DNA of 64,000 bases from Dentipellis sp. KUC8613. Its lineage: Eukaryota; Basidiomycota; Agaricomycetes; Russulales; Hericiaceae. Where the stretch lies: the NCBI GenBank assembly GCA_002286715.1, contig NSJX01000007.1:664499-728498 (forward strand), given 5' to 3'. Shown here piece by piece: positions 22,897-35,154 of this stretch. Position numbers and translations under genes: made by a program. The notes beneath the pieces were generated by a model. It had not been told where the DNA came from. It did no database searches and saw nothing but the letters and a program-made list of their open reading frames with translations. How positions within the stretch are numbered: the stretch's first letter is position 1; every line of letters starts with the position of its first letter.

Positions 22897-23642
22897 GTTG
22901 AAGGGAGGTTGGACGCGGGGACTGTGCTCAGCTGCCCGCGTTGAGCCACACGTCGGCAACTCCCATTCGTTGGGTGTACGGGGTCCCCTCTCCCATCCTA
23001 GTTGACGCTTGAGCCTGTCAGAGAATGATACTGAATGTGGTGGTCAAAGTGCGACAGTCCGTTTTCAGTGTGTCGAAGCGGCATGGTGCAATTACACGTA
23101 CGTTGTGCTTTTCTTTGCTTATCATCTGAAACCGTCTGCCACTCTTCTGACCTCGTGTTATAGCGCCATTGTTCATTTACACGCCACTGGCACAGTGCCA
23201 TTACGGACACCGCGTTCACTTGTACGGTGCAACTCAGCAGGCACATCGGAACGCTCACCGAATGAGATATTTCGGATTTTGATCCAAAGCTACAGTGGCC
23301 TGAAGGTAAACAGGCAGTCGACGATCAGCCTTATAACCTCAAGGGACAAATATGTGCGCAGTCTTCGCGACATGAGTGAGCCAGACGCTTTGGCTGCAGG
23401 CCACAGCTCAAAACTCGGCCACAATTCCAAAAATGATGGGTGCACCACCGTGTTGGTCCCGCCATTGTCTGCCGCCGCGCCGTTGCAGACGAATTTCCAA
23501 CCGTTGAATTGCCTGCCGTACCGGCTCTCTTAATGCCACGACGTCACTCAGCACCTGGCTCTCTCTTCCCCCCCTCCCCCACAGACAACGTCTGCTAAAC
23601 AGCCACCTCCCTCCCTCCCTCTCCCGCTTCATAGACCCTACG
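22897..23642. promoter_or_regulatory. divergent promoter region, EAF7 / RasGEF
   Basis: 746 bases lie between the two start codons. A frame is open at 23009-23533 but has no family resemblance and is judged chance. Just upstream of the RasGEF ATG lies a pyrimidine-rich tract (about 23560-23630, runs of ccctccctccc type). This is common near transcription starts in filamentous fungi. Confidence 0.4.
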
Positions 23643-26428
23643 ATGCAGACCAAACATCCTCCGTCGATAGGGTATCCACAACCTCTAACTCCTCGAGTGG
23701 CTCGCTCCCATCGACACCAACCCCCCTCCCCTCGCTCTCTGAAGCACTCGTCTTCCAATGCTCAGATCCTAGAATCTGCACCCCGATACAAGAAATCCTC
23801 TCGCTCTGTCCGAATCCTTCGCTCGGACACTGACAGCATCGATCATCCATTGCCCGTCCGCCAGAAGTCAATGAGTTTTGGTACGACCAAAGCGCGCAAT
23901 AGGAAGGAGACGATCAGCACTGCGACCGTAGATACCTTGGACACAATCATGCCCTTTGATACTGATCAGAAGCGCAAACTCAAGCTGGAGAACGCGCTGC
24001 CCTGCCTACTCGTGCAGGCGCAGATGCTCCATATCGCCTTCGATGAGCGAAGCATCAGCAACCTCAAGACTATCGCCGAGTCATTTGACCGCGCCATGTT
24101 GGACTTGTTGGACTCGGTCAAATGTCTCTTTTCCGCCGACACCCCGCGCCCCTCCGCTTCATTCGCGATTGCCCTGCATACTGCCCTTACGACGCATGAG
24201 ACCTTCATGGGCCTCGCTCAAAGGGGTTCTCCGCAGGTTCCGCGAGCCGAATGTATCGGTCACATGCAGAGTTGTATCGATCTTCTCGATCTTGTACTCG
24301 ACACTGTTAAAGCCTTCCTGGCCGCGGCGCACAAAGAACTCAGCAGGCCCAGGGGTCTACCAGAAGCAACAGAAAGCTACGATGACGGGGAGCATGGTGC
24401 GTGATTGCTTCTTTAACAGTTTCTCTTCGACTAACTTCTCGTAGCACCTTCACCGACTCTGACTCAAGGCTCGGATTTCAGTCATGCCAGTTCGACAACG
24501 CTTGTCGAAGACAGCAGTGTGCATTGCATCACTGCCAAACCCCCACCGACTGCGAAGCTTCCCGAGGACACGTTGACACGTTCTCATGCATCCCCGGTAG
24601 ACCTCCGAGCGTCGATCGCCCAGATCCAGGCGTCGGCTCCGCCGAGGAATGCGCTTTGGGACGTGCAGCTTGCCGTTGCTGACGGGTCTGACATTGTCAT
24701 GAATTCTTCTGGGGAAGAAATTCTGGGAGCTAGCTTGATGGCGATTGTCCGAAGACTCGCATCGACGAATGCTCTCAACGAACACGTGCTTGCCGAAACA
24801 TTCTTTCTGTGTTTCCGGGATTTCTCGTCACCGCAGGATGTAGTGGCCGCTCTCTCTGCTTGCTACTTCGCGCAGCCTCCACCTGGGCTATCCAAAGAAC
24901 ATTGCGAGGCGTGGCGCCTGCAGTCGAAGGCAACTCAGATACGCATCTTGGCCTTGTTCCGCTCGTGGTTGGAACTTTATTGGATCGAATCCTTGGACGC
25001 CAATGCGGCTTCAGACATCATGACCTTTGCCTCCAAAATCAGCAAAGATTGGCCACAAGCCGGGCCGAAAATTCTGGGGACCCTGAATTACGCACGGACA
25101 AGGGATCGTAGTAAAGCTAGATTCAGGAAACGGCAGGAGGAAATCGCCCTGGACGTCGCGCCCAAGTGCCGGGGCGACGCACATTCGAGGATCTCCGTCG
25201 CGCCTTTACTGGATGACCTATGTCGGCAGAAAGCGTCAGGAATCACTCTTCCGCTGCTCCGGTTCAAGGACAACCTCGAGGAGTTCGCCCGGCAATTGAC
25301 GCATATAGCCCACAAGTTATACACGGCCGTCAAGCCAGAAGAGCTTCTCCGCTACATGATGCTCACCAAGCAGGACCCTTGCGCTCTCTCCCGCTCGCTC
25401 GCCGAGATCACAACTTTCCACAATGCGGTATCAGGTTGGATAGCTCTGCAAATTCTCAGGAAACCAGACGCGAAGGCGCGGGCCAAAACAATCACGATCT
25501 TTCTCTGCCTCGCTGTAGTGAGTGCTCCGTCCTGATCTTGACTGGACGTCAGGCTAACATATCCCGAAGTCTTTATACACTTTACGAAATTACGACACCT
25601 TCACTGCTGTTGTTCATGGCATACAGCACCCGAGCATCACCCGACTAGAATATACCTACGCGGTAAGTGACGTAGTTGACTGTATGCTGCCTGCGATTTA
25701 ATAGATTTTTCTCGCAGGAGCTGAGTTCTGACAGTAGGAAGTTGCTGCATAAGATGGAAGATTTCCTGGTGTTCTCGGGAAACTTCAAGCACGTCCGTGC
25801 GGACATGGACAGCTCTTGTGAACCTACGGTTCCGTTGATGGGTGTGTTCCAGGTTCAATGGCTTCACGAGTATATTCATCTCACAATATGTTCGCTCTTA
25901 GCTGTGTATTCTCACTGCTTCCAGGCCCTTTTCGGAGGGCCGAACAAGCGGTCAGTTGCTAATCCCAAGAAGCCCGGAGGGAAACTCCCGAATATCTTTC
26001 TTTACAAAGCCGCGACGAAGATCACGCGTGGTACGTTCCTGGCGTTATTGCGAGCGTCACAGCGAACTGATAGGACGTTCATCTAGCCATGGAGCAATGG
26101 CACCTGCCTTACATGTTCCCAACCGCCCCGCATGTCCAGTCATGGATTCGGGACGAATTGGCGCAAATCTCTAAGATGGGCTTGGACGCAGTATGGGACG
26201 AGGCGTACAAGATCAGGTATGCTGAAGGATTTCTTGCATCGCTTATGCGTTCGTGGTTTTGACACGTAGGGTTGTTTCTGTAGTAAGACCTTGGAGCCGA
26301 CTGGCGATCACAAGAAACCCCGCAACAACAAGAGCGGGGCTTTGCGCTCGCTGGCATCGCTGTTGTCGAAGAACGGAAAGATGATCAGCGACACTGCTAG
26401 TCTCAAGGCATTCAACCCTCGGCTTTGA
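23643..26428 (+). CDS. Ras guanine-nucleotide exchange factor (CDC25 type)
   Basis: The Ser/Arg-rich disordered N-terminus (MQTKHPPSIGYPQPLTPRVA) is followed by a helical region (KLKLENALPCLLVQAQMLHI). A RasGEF N-domain reads ILGASLMAIVRRLASTNALN through ETFFLCFRDFSSPQDVVAAL. The catalytic CDC25 domain reads EEFARQLTHIAHKLYTAVKP, DPCALSRSLAEITTFHNAVS, HPSITRLEYTYAELSSDSRK, LVFSGNFKHVRADMDSS and VPLMG, then GKLPNIFLYKAATKITRAME. These are the exchange-factor helices that open Ras family GTPases. No SH3 domain precedes the REM region, unlike yeast Cdc25. The target GTPase cannot be told. The stop is at 26426-26428. About four introns, the rest one long exon. Confidence 0.9.
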
Positions 26429-27254
26429 GCCACATTATGCTTCTATGCTTACTATGAACGAGGTTCTCTCGTTGTTTTTTCTTACCCCCTATGCCTTTGC
26501 TTTGCTATTGCGTTTGAGCTTCTTCTTTGTTTGTTTGTTTGTTGGCGGTAGCGATCGTAGGGATTGCTGCCATCTGATCCTCAGTCTGCGAGCGACTGGT
26601 GGATATGCGCTACCTTTTTACTTTTCACATCATTGCAATGCCCACCCGCTCATCCAGAGTGGATGGACGGTGCACCATTACCGTTCTTCCACGCGACACC
26701 CCCACCCTTCGCACTCGTTACTATTTCGTTGCCATTTTTTTATCTTTCATTATCTGACGAACCACCCATGCACTGTTGTATCCTTAGCTCTGACGTCCAA
26801 TATGATGAGTATGCTGTTCCCTCTTATGTTTGTAGTCTGGAGAACCCTCGGAGATACGAGCGTCGCACGCCGAATGCAAGTCAATCTAAGCGTACGCCGG
26901 ACACCACATCGGAAATGGCAAATGATCTCTAAAAGCATTAGACGGTTTGACTGCGCCGTGAATATTTACCGTATAGTCATGATGGAAAGTTGGTGTCGAC
27001 TAGAACTTGCGTGTCACTGACTTGAAAACAAAGGTGTTGGCATCAGTCTGAGACACCCTGCCCTCTTCATATACATGACGATCAGGTGTCGGGGACCGCG
27101 CTGGCGTACCGACTTTGAGTCCCTGGGACAGCACACAAACGAACCATGATACCCTGGGTGATGGTGGGCTTCGTAGCATGGCATATGCATACAAATGGAT
27201 AACGACATTAAAAACATGCTCATATGGGTCGCTCGTGTCTCCAGGACGTGACGC
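26429..27254. other. convergent intergenic region
   Basis: About 825 bases between the RasGEF stop and the L17 stop. Frames are open at 26445-27020 and 26564-26932 but they overlap, lack family motifs and lie where two 3' UTRs are expected. A short TTTG repeat is present. No RNA gene is recognised. Confidence 0.4.
26526..26541 (+). repeat. (TTTG)4 microsatellite
   Basis: Four perfect tandem TTTG units follow a T/C-rich stretch in the RasGEF 3' flank. This is a short simple repeat with no evident role. Confidence 0.8.
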
Positions 27255-28117
27255 TTAGGCACGGGCTGCCTCAATGCGTCTCCTGGCGACCTGCCTCCTG
27301 TTCAGGCCGCTGAACGAAGGAGTAACGGCATCCTTGTCCTTGCTCCGCTCGACCTCCTCCTCAGACGCAGCAAGGATGATCTCAACGTGGCAAGGGTGGC
27401 CCTGGTAAGGGTTAATGCGACCGTGTGCGCGGTATGTGCGGCGGCGGGTTTTCTGATAGACAAAAGTGAGAACACGAATATCCAACGTCGGCGAGTGTGA
27501 GGACTCACGGGAGCCTGCTGCACAACGATGTTCTTGATCGTGAGATCCTCGACATCAATGTTCTTGGCATCCGCATTCGACTCCGCGTTCTTCAGGAGGC
27601 GGGTGATGAAGCGGACAGACTTCTCGGGCCAGCGACCTAAATCCCCACCACAAATCAGCCCCTCCACTTTATCTCAATATCTCAACAAGCCGCACCCTGA
27701 GTGGTCTTGAACTGCTTCGCCTGGCTGGCGCGGCCAACACCACCGTTGAATCGCCGGTAAGGAATGATCTGCTTGTGCTCGGTAACGTCGCTGAGGTAGG
27801 TGTACGCCTTAGTGAGCTTGAGGCCTGCGAAGTGGCTACGCCTTCAGTGTGCTTCCCAGTCGCACATGCAAACGAGAACGCACCAGTCAGCGCAGCGGCA
27901 ACCTCCCGCATGTTTTTGAAGTGAGTGCGCAGGTACTCGCCGCGAGCGCGGGAGGCTATACACGAAAAGTAAGTCTTCGACGATTCCGGCAGTATGAGAG
28001 CAGCGTCTGGCACACACTTTTTTCGGGGTTCGTGGCAGTGGCGGCGGCGGCGTAACGAACTAAGTGAGAGGGTCAACCGGCTGAGCAGCATGGCGTCGGC
28101 GAGGGATACGTACCCAT
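27255..28117 (-). CDS. RPL17: 60S ribosomal protein L17 (uL22)
   Basis: Large-subunit protein lining the exit tunnel. The first coding exon is only ATGG (28114-28117), spliced to [15 protein letters not shown]. Then [100 protein letters not shown] and [19 protein letters not shown], ending [12 protein letters not shown] (27255-27257). The uL22 beta-hairpin is represented by [17 protein letters not shown]. The protein is full length with at least five introns. Intron density and the minimal first exon are typical of fungal ribosomal protein genes and may serve splicing-dependent control. Confidence 0.96.
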
Positions 28118-28169
28118 CTTGAGGTCTTGAAGTGTCGTCTAGTCGCTGTGGACGCGAATCTGGTCGCGG

Positions 28170-28988
28170 ATGCCGGAGCGGTGGCTTGAACCTTGTTGCC
28201 ATCCACTTTACAGTTCGTCGGCAAATGCCGGCAGCACCTACCAAGTACCCTGCTGTATCGTTGTCGACTCAGACTACTACATCGTAGGTATGTTTGTGCG
28301 GTTAATATTGATGAGCTACATGCTGTAGATCTCTTGCCCGGGGAAGAAACCGTTGATTTTGGGAAGGTATCGAATATTGCCACTATGTCAACGATAAACT
28401 CTATTGCACGGTAACTTCTTGACGTTGCACCTAACTTCAGCTGGACAGACACTAGGAACAGAACGAAGTCCAATATGTGTTTCAGGAAGATGTGATCCTT
28501 GGCTTGAAATCTAGCCTGTGCCAAAAGTGCCAATCTTTCGCAGATTCTGAACCTCGACTTCGCCAACTTCCTAAATGCCATACTCTACGTGACAGTTCTT
28601 CCAGGAGATTGAGTCGCTCCTACTTATCTGATTACTTCTCTTTAGGAACCCCTGCCCCACCTATCACCTGGTCTTGTTCCAGGATCACATACATACAGAC
28701 GGCCGCCTCTTTTCATTCAAGGTGATACTTGCCCATCGTCGCACTTACCCGAGCGACGATGGATCCCGGGCCACGATTACCCTTCATTACAGCAGCTCGC
28801 AGCGTGAGCACTACGGTGTTGGGGCCGTTGACGAATCCCGCCCCCTCGTCGTCTATAGTTTATGTCTAGAGTTGGAGGTTGATCAACATGCGGGGGATCC
28901 TGAGTACGTGAAGCTTCCTGCTAAAAATCTTCGAGAAGAAATTCGCGAGTCGGCTTCGCTTCAGAGCTTGCGGCGGCTTTCGCCATGA
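28170..28988 (+). CDS. doubtful small gene, function unknown
   Basis: Coding character is patchy. A frame from ATG 28170 gives ... VPCCIVVDSDYYIV, which can splice at about 28280 to DLLPGEETVDFGKVSNIATM. A segment after an acceptor near 28512 reads CAKSANLSQILNLDFANFLN and AILYVTVLPG. The last exon contains NPCPTYHLVLFQDHIHTDGR, FSFKVILAHRRTYP and DDGSRATITLHYSSSQREHY, and ends LQSLRRLSP-stop (28986-28988). I do not recognise the family and the intron between 28412 and 28512 is unresolved. The proposed start sits only 52 bases from the divergent RPL17 start, which makes the 5' end suspicious. The last exon is the best-supported part. Confidence 0.4.
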
Positions 28989-29586
28989 GCTGTACTAGGT
29001 ACTTCAAGCTTCAAGCTCCATGTCCTTCGAATCATCGCTAAGGCCAGTGAGCCGGAGCAGAAACAGCAACAGATCAGCGATAGATAGCAGTTTCGGGATA
29101 CGTGTCGAGCCGCTTGGAGTTGAACGTACGTTATAGTAAACACCGCCGCTGCGTCCATCGACTCGAGTACTTCACGATACCTTATTCAAACATGACGCCC
29201 GTCAAACCGATCCATTCGAGCGTATGAACCTGCCGGCGCCAACATGATGCGACATAGGTTTTGCTGCAGCTGCAAGGTGGATGGGCAGCAATTATTCTGC
29301 CAGCACCATCAGCTTGGTGTACTCTTGTTGAAGTAACTGACCGTCGAATATGAATGCGGGGCAATATATTGGATTTGGATGCCATGCATGGACCGCGGTT
29401 GGACACGATCACCTGAATCATTTTAGTCACGCGCGCTACTGTCTGTTACGCAGCCTTGCGCTAGTGAGAGACAACAGCAGTCCTCATCTTGTCCTCAATA
29501 CAACGCCCACCGAACCTTCGATCGGCAGTGCTGATACCTCCTCGCCATATCGGTCTTTGCTTCTGAAGTGTCACGGCATCTAGCCT
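28989..29586. other. upstream region of the Rictor gene
   Basis: 598 bases precede the Rictor ATG. Short frames on both strands show no coding signature. It probably contains the Rictor promoter and 5' UTR. Confidence 0.4.
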
Positions 29587-32500
29587 ATGTCTGTGCCGTC
29601 CACTGCACGCTCGGCGTCCAGAGCATCGGTGGAACGTCCCCATGACGGTTCAGTAAACTCTCAAAGCCTTCCACCGCTCACGAATGGGAGTAGCGCTAGC
29701 CGATCTAGCGGGATGTTCGACTTCTCTGAGTTGGAAGGAAGGGATGTAGGAGAGCAGGTGGGCATTGCATCATCACATCAGAGTGCATCCACTCACCCCG
29801 GGATTATCACACAATCCATAACAGTTGGTCATTCTTAATAGAATGATGGGGACTGCGAAAAGTATAAAGGAGGGTGCTGAAGCTATTCTCAATGACCCGA
29901 ACTCCCAGTTGAAGGTGAGCAGCACTCGGCCGAATGGCCCACGGTTGTATTCTGATGTGCGCCTACAGGATACCTTGCGGGCGCAAGTGGAGACAGAGAA
30001 ACAGATGGCAAACAGCCGTCTGGATGCTATCGCCCAAAGGATTGATCTTCGTAAGTGGATCTCTTACCATGAGGTCGCGGACTGGTAACCTCAATTGGTT
30101 GCATCAAATGGGGGATGCAGATCGAAGGGTCACAGATGACAGAGGTACGTCTCAGCTTCATTCGATTCTCGTGCCAAATTCACACCCACATGCAGACGAT
30201 TTCCGCAGCGTCTTGCAACAGGCCTCAGTCTGCATCAAGACGCTGGCGTCCTTGGGGCGTTCAACTATGTCTCCAGTCCCCTCGCCAAGTACCTCGTCCA
30301 CGCCACAGTATCCTACTCCAAACGAATCCGAGACAACAAGAATGCGGACCGACGCTATGACGAAGCTGATCGGAATTCTTCAACGGAATCTGCGAGTGCG
30401 CTACGAACTCGATGTGGCCCAAGTTGTGCAAGCGTGAGTGATCCCGTCCGACGTCACTGGCATTTGTTCATAACCGTCTACTTTCCCATATAGTGTCATT
30501 CCTGCACTCTCCGACCGCTCGTCTGAGTTTTGTCGGGCAACGGCCTATCGGTTGATACGACATACCTTGGTCGACACGGAGTCCGTCAAGCGTCTGCATG
30601 AACAACCCCTGGATTGGTATATCGTCAAGTATGGTTTACGTATCTACTGCCCTATGTCCGCTGATGATTCAGAAGATCGTTGACTCTGGACTTGAAGCAC
30701 ACCGTGGAAAAGGAACAAGTCATCAAACTCATCCGGGCGATAGTTGAGATTGGTTCTCAGAGAAGCGACCCTCACTCAGGCCCGTGCTCAGGAAATGTCC
30801 CCTTATCAGACGCGGTGATGCGGGCATTTATTGCGGTGGCTGAACAGCCGGAGGACCCTTTCAAATCCATCTGCATATTGACTCTCGCCGAAATTCGTAT
30901 GTCATCCTCTTATTCTTTCTCGATTGTCAGACATGACTGGGATACATGTAGTACTTATTGACATCGACCTCGTTAGTCGAACTGGCGGCATTCGAGTCTT
31001 GCTGCACACACTGGCTGAGGGACCGCTTGAGCTCGCTTCATTACTGACTCCAGTCTTCTTGCACATCGTCGACTCTCCTCGGACAAGGGGCTACCTGCGA
31101 CCCGGGACTGACCTCGAAGTAAGTCCTGCTCCCACGTACATCTACCATTATTCTTAGCAACCCGCGTAGATGGCTCTTTCTGGCGTTACAGATGCTTATG
31201 GAAAAGATCCTACACATGCGGATCGTTTGAAGGGCATATGCAGGCTGATTGGCACGATGCTCCGGACTTGGAGTGGTTTGTCGATGGGCCTATACTACTC
31301 AATTCTCATGCTCACCGTGCTGCCTAGGTCTAATGTATTTCTGCATGGAAGATATGCAGGCCATCCGAGCTTTAGTTGATACTCTACAGATACCTTCGCT
31401 CGATACCCGAGTAAGTGCTGACAGGACGTTAGAAAAGGATACATATTGACCATCGCCTAGGAAGTCGTCCTAGATATGTTCTTCGACTTGCTCAATATCA
31501 AGACACCAGAATGGTATCAGACTTTCATCAACGGGAGGCGCCTTACAAGTAGGTTTCAAAAGCTCATTCGCTTATCTTATTTACAATGTGCATGCATTCG
31601 CAGTGTACCATAAAGCAAGACCAGGGTCAGGAACTGAGAAAGTTCATCACCATGAACTGCCGCAACGTTCCTCAGAACCTTTGAAGCTTACTGACCAGTA
31701 TATCGGGCTACTCATATTGGTGCTTTGCAAAGCAGGCTTACTGGATGTAAGGTCTAGGTTATTCTGATTTCCCTGTCGCTGATCACCTCCGTGCTAGGCC
31801 TTGACGAACATGTTCCAAGAAAATCCTACGGGGTCCAATCTATCGAGGAAAGCCACGTTGCTTATGGCAGAGGTACTCCAACTAGCAAATAAAGTGCTGC
31901 CCCTTTCTGTGGCAGCTAAAGTACAGGCAAGTCCTACGTGTAGCCGAGTGCACACATAGCAAATTGCTCATACCCCGACGCGAATATCACAGCTTATACC
32001 CCACGTATTTGATCTCGCATTGGATTATCAAGAAGGCGAACATCGTATCATTGGCACTTCCGCACTATCTTCTATTGACAGCTTCAATCGCAATCGCGCT
32101 CGATTGCAACCGTCACCAGCGACTAGCAGTCGACCTCGGTAATTCTTTCCTCCCTTGGTACTTGGTCTGTCAGCGCCTGACCAGCCGAGCAGAGCGAATT
32201 CCATCGAAGACGCGATCCGCAGGGGCCAGCGTCAAGTCGAACAAGTGAAAGTTCGGATGGGATTGCAGATGGATGACCGGACATTCCAGGCGGCTCTTTT
32301 GGAAACACAGGTTTGAACCCAGCCTTCTTTCCCTCTGATTTCGTGGATCTTACTGTTTGCAGGTCATGCTTACGAAGGACCATAATAAATGGAACTTCGA
32401 AACCTTGCAGGATCTGATTGAAGGACCTCTTCTCAACCCCAAGCGCATGGAAGAGGCCATCAAAGTATCCCGGTTTATTCGACGGCTCATGTCTTTCTTC

Positions 32501-34907
32501 CATCCGTTCAGTCATCGCTTCTCGGATATCGAGCGTACAAAGGTAGTATCACCTCCTTCTCATGTAAATGGGGAGCTGAAGCTCAAATGAAATTTGCAGT
32601 CTAATCAACGCTGGGTTAAGATGGGTTGCACTCTCCTCTCGACTCTCATGGCTAGCTCCGATGGCCAACGGTTCTTAGGATCGGAAGATGATTTCTTGAG
32701 ACAAATCGTTCGGAGCTTTGCTCAACTGGATCCCGTATGAATCCCTTACCCGCCAAATTGAACCTGAACTAATCAAATTTTCAGTTCAATGGTACTCCAG
32801 AATCGGATCCCATCTTCTCGAAGAAGAGGGTGTCTGACACATTGACCTATGGTTATCTCGAGATGCTGGGCACACTCAGCAAGTACAAGGAAGGCATAGA
32901 GCTGATGGAGAAGTTCAAAGTGTTCACCGCGTTCTACCATCTCAGTGAATTGCGGAGTCGGGAAGATCTCATCAAGGGTATCATCGAGAACATCGACTAT
33001 AGCATGTAAGTGAAGGAATCTACTTGGCGTGATGATTGCTGAACGCGCTGCAGTGATGGACATCCGCGGATTGTTCTCTCCAAAGCCCTGACGTCCAGCT
33101 ACAAGGTAAAGATATCGACAGGATCCGTCAAACACTACATCTAATCATCCTTCTGAATCATAGCACATCCGTCTCTACGCTACGAATCATCTTGGTATCA
33201 TGATCAAGAACAGCACGAGTGCGAATGCGTGGACTCTCCGGCTGCTGATCACACAGCTCTATGATCCAGCTATGGAGGTTTGTGAGATGGCGGCGCGCTA
33301 TTTGGAAGAGGCTTGCGAGTCTATGGATATCCTTCGTCTCGTCGTTGCGATGCAGCCAACGTTGGATCACCTTGGAGAAATTGGGCACGGTCTTCTCTTG
33401 AAGTGAGCTCCCCATTCTTTATTGTGGGACACTCATGAACATTGTTAACACTTGCCCCAGGTTCATGTCGACTCCGATGGGATTCCGTTACCTGTACGAT
33501 GCCGGATACATTGACCGCGAAATGGATTTGTGGTTTCACGTATGGCCACTTTTGCTCCGTAGCGAAGCTCTCAGAAACTGACGTGCAATTTCAGGAACGC
33601 AATATACACTATGTCGTGCAGATCGAAGTCTACCTCGCCAAGGCATTCGGCTCCATCGCTGTGGAAGACGAGGACGATTTGTTGTAGGCTTTCTCCGGTT
33701 GTCGAAGTGGTGTTGTGTTCACAATTTCGCAGGACGTTCGACGGGCTTGTCCCTCAGCATTTCTACGGCGAGATAGCAAAGACGGAGCTCGGATATCAGG
33801 TTCTTCGCGAGAAAGGCCACTTCGCGGAATTCGTCCACTTCATACGGCAACATGGGCTCGAGAACGAAGATACTGAGGTCATCCTCAAACTGAAGAGCAT
33901 TCTCTGGACTGTTGTAAGCAACACGATCACTTCGTCTTTGGCGTTTCTGATTGAGTGGTTGACAGGGCAATATTGGATCCACGACGGGTGGCTTGCGCTT
34001 CCTCGAGGAAGAGGAGATCATCCCCGTCATTCTCGAGATCGCAGAACAGTCTCTTGTTCTTTCCGTGAGGGGGTAGGTACAGATATAATCACCTCCCGGG
34101 CCTGACTAACTTCGCTGCCAGGACTTGTTTCTTTGTCCTAGGCTTGATATCATCGACCCCTCAAGGAGCTGAAATTCTTGACGACTATCACTGGGAAGCT
34201 ACGTTGTCGCCTCTCGGACTGCCCACAGGGTTGTGCATACCTGTCGATATCGAGAAATTTGTCTCAGTAAGTGCCGTCGTATTGCATCCTGCGCCTCCGA
34301 GAACTGACCGGGTTCTCTGTAGATACCTCCATGGGAACCTGCTTCCTGCATTGAATCCGACCATCGTCTCATTCCCCCAACTTCTCAAGCCGAGCTAGAG
34401 GTGTTGACTGCCATCTCCAATCTCTCAAATACCGTCATCGCAAATACCGCGTCTAGGACGTTATCCAAGTAGGTGACGGCAGCATGAAAGAAAATATTGG
34501 CTGACAGGGTTTGCAGGTTGAAGTCGAAATCAGAATACAAAACCGTCTTCTCTTCGCCGGCGGTGTTCTTCCGCGCTCTTGATCTCATATCTTCCTCCCA
34601 TTACCGGCTACCCGTGCGGCGGTACATCTTCGACCTGTTTGACGTCGAGCTCGAACCCGACGTGGTCAAGCAAATGGCGGAATACTCTAAGACGCTTCTC
34701 GTGACATCGCCGAAAACAAGCCGTCCCGCACATGCTCCCCGGGCTGTCAGTGTGCTCTTCGCCGCACCGCGTCAGTATGGCTCGGAGAGTGACGAAGAGG
34801 AGGAGATTGCTGCGAAAAATCGACCAAAGATGCCAACGAACGCGCCGGTCGTGAGTCTTAGGCCGAAGAGCATGGTAGTTGGGTTCGCGGAAGGTGGCGA
34901 GAAGTGA
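29587..34907 (+). CDS. TORC2 subunit Rictor / Ste20 / Avo3 homologue
   Basis: Rictor is the defining scaffold of TOR complex 2, which phosphorylates AGC kinases at the plasma membrane. After a Ser-rich leader (MSVPSTARSASRASVE), an HR1-like helical segment AKSIKEGAEAILNDPNSQLK is seen. The Rictor N-terminal armadillo region has VVQAVIPALSDRSSEFCRAT, AYRLIRHTLVDTESVKRL and FDLLNIKTPEWYQTFINGRR. A RasGEF_N_2 region follows (DRTFQAALLETQVMLTKDHN, KWNFETLQDLIEGPLLNP, RFIRRLMSFFHPFSHRFS). The middle and C-terminal blocks include DTLTYGYLEMLGTLSKYKEG, HPRIVLSKALTSSYKHIRLY, FMSTPMGFRYLYDAGYIDRE and SVRGTCFFVLGLISSTPQGA. The end is SMVVGFAEGGEK-stop. I estimate about 1,300 residues and more than twenty short introns. 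Confidence 0.94.
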
Positions 34908-35154
34908 AAATTTATGTCATGATCTGGACAAGCTCTCCTGACGCTTTCATATGCTCTGACGTCTCTTATGATATCCCATTGCTTGTATCTATCTGACTAT
35001 TATACGATACCACATACCAATTGTACGCTGGAGGCGCAGTCGAAACGCGAGCTTGTGATTGGGCGTTGGAAGGCGTGGGAATGAACTTCCCTGTCGGTGA
35101 GCACGAACAGGCGCGGACAGGAAGGATCGGGTACACCAGAACCACTCTCCAGTC

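Noticed and set aside
23009..23533. Plus-strand frame of 174 codons upstream of the RasGEF
   Set aside because: No domain, mixed composition, and it sits in the expected promoter; not enough to call a gene.
26445..27020. Plus-strand frame of 191 codons after the RasGEF
   Set aside because: T/C-rich 3' UTR-like sequence with a TTTG repeat, overlapped by another equally open frame; no conserved motif.
28060..28581. Minus-strand frame of 173 codons overlapping the RPL17 start
   Set aside because: It runs through the RPL17 first exon and intron in a different frame and has no recognisable sequence.
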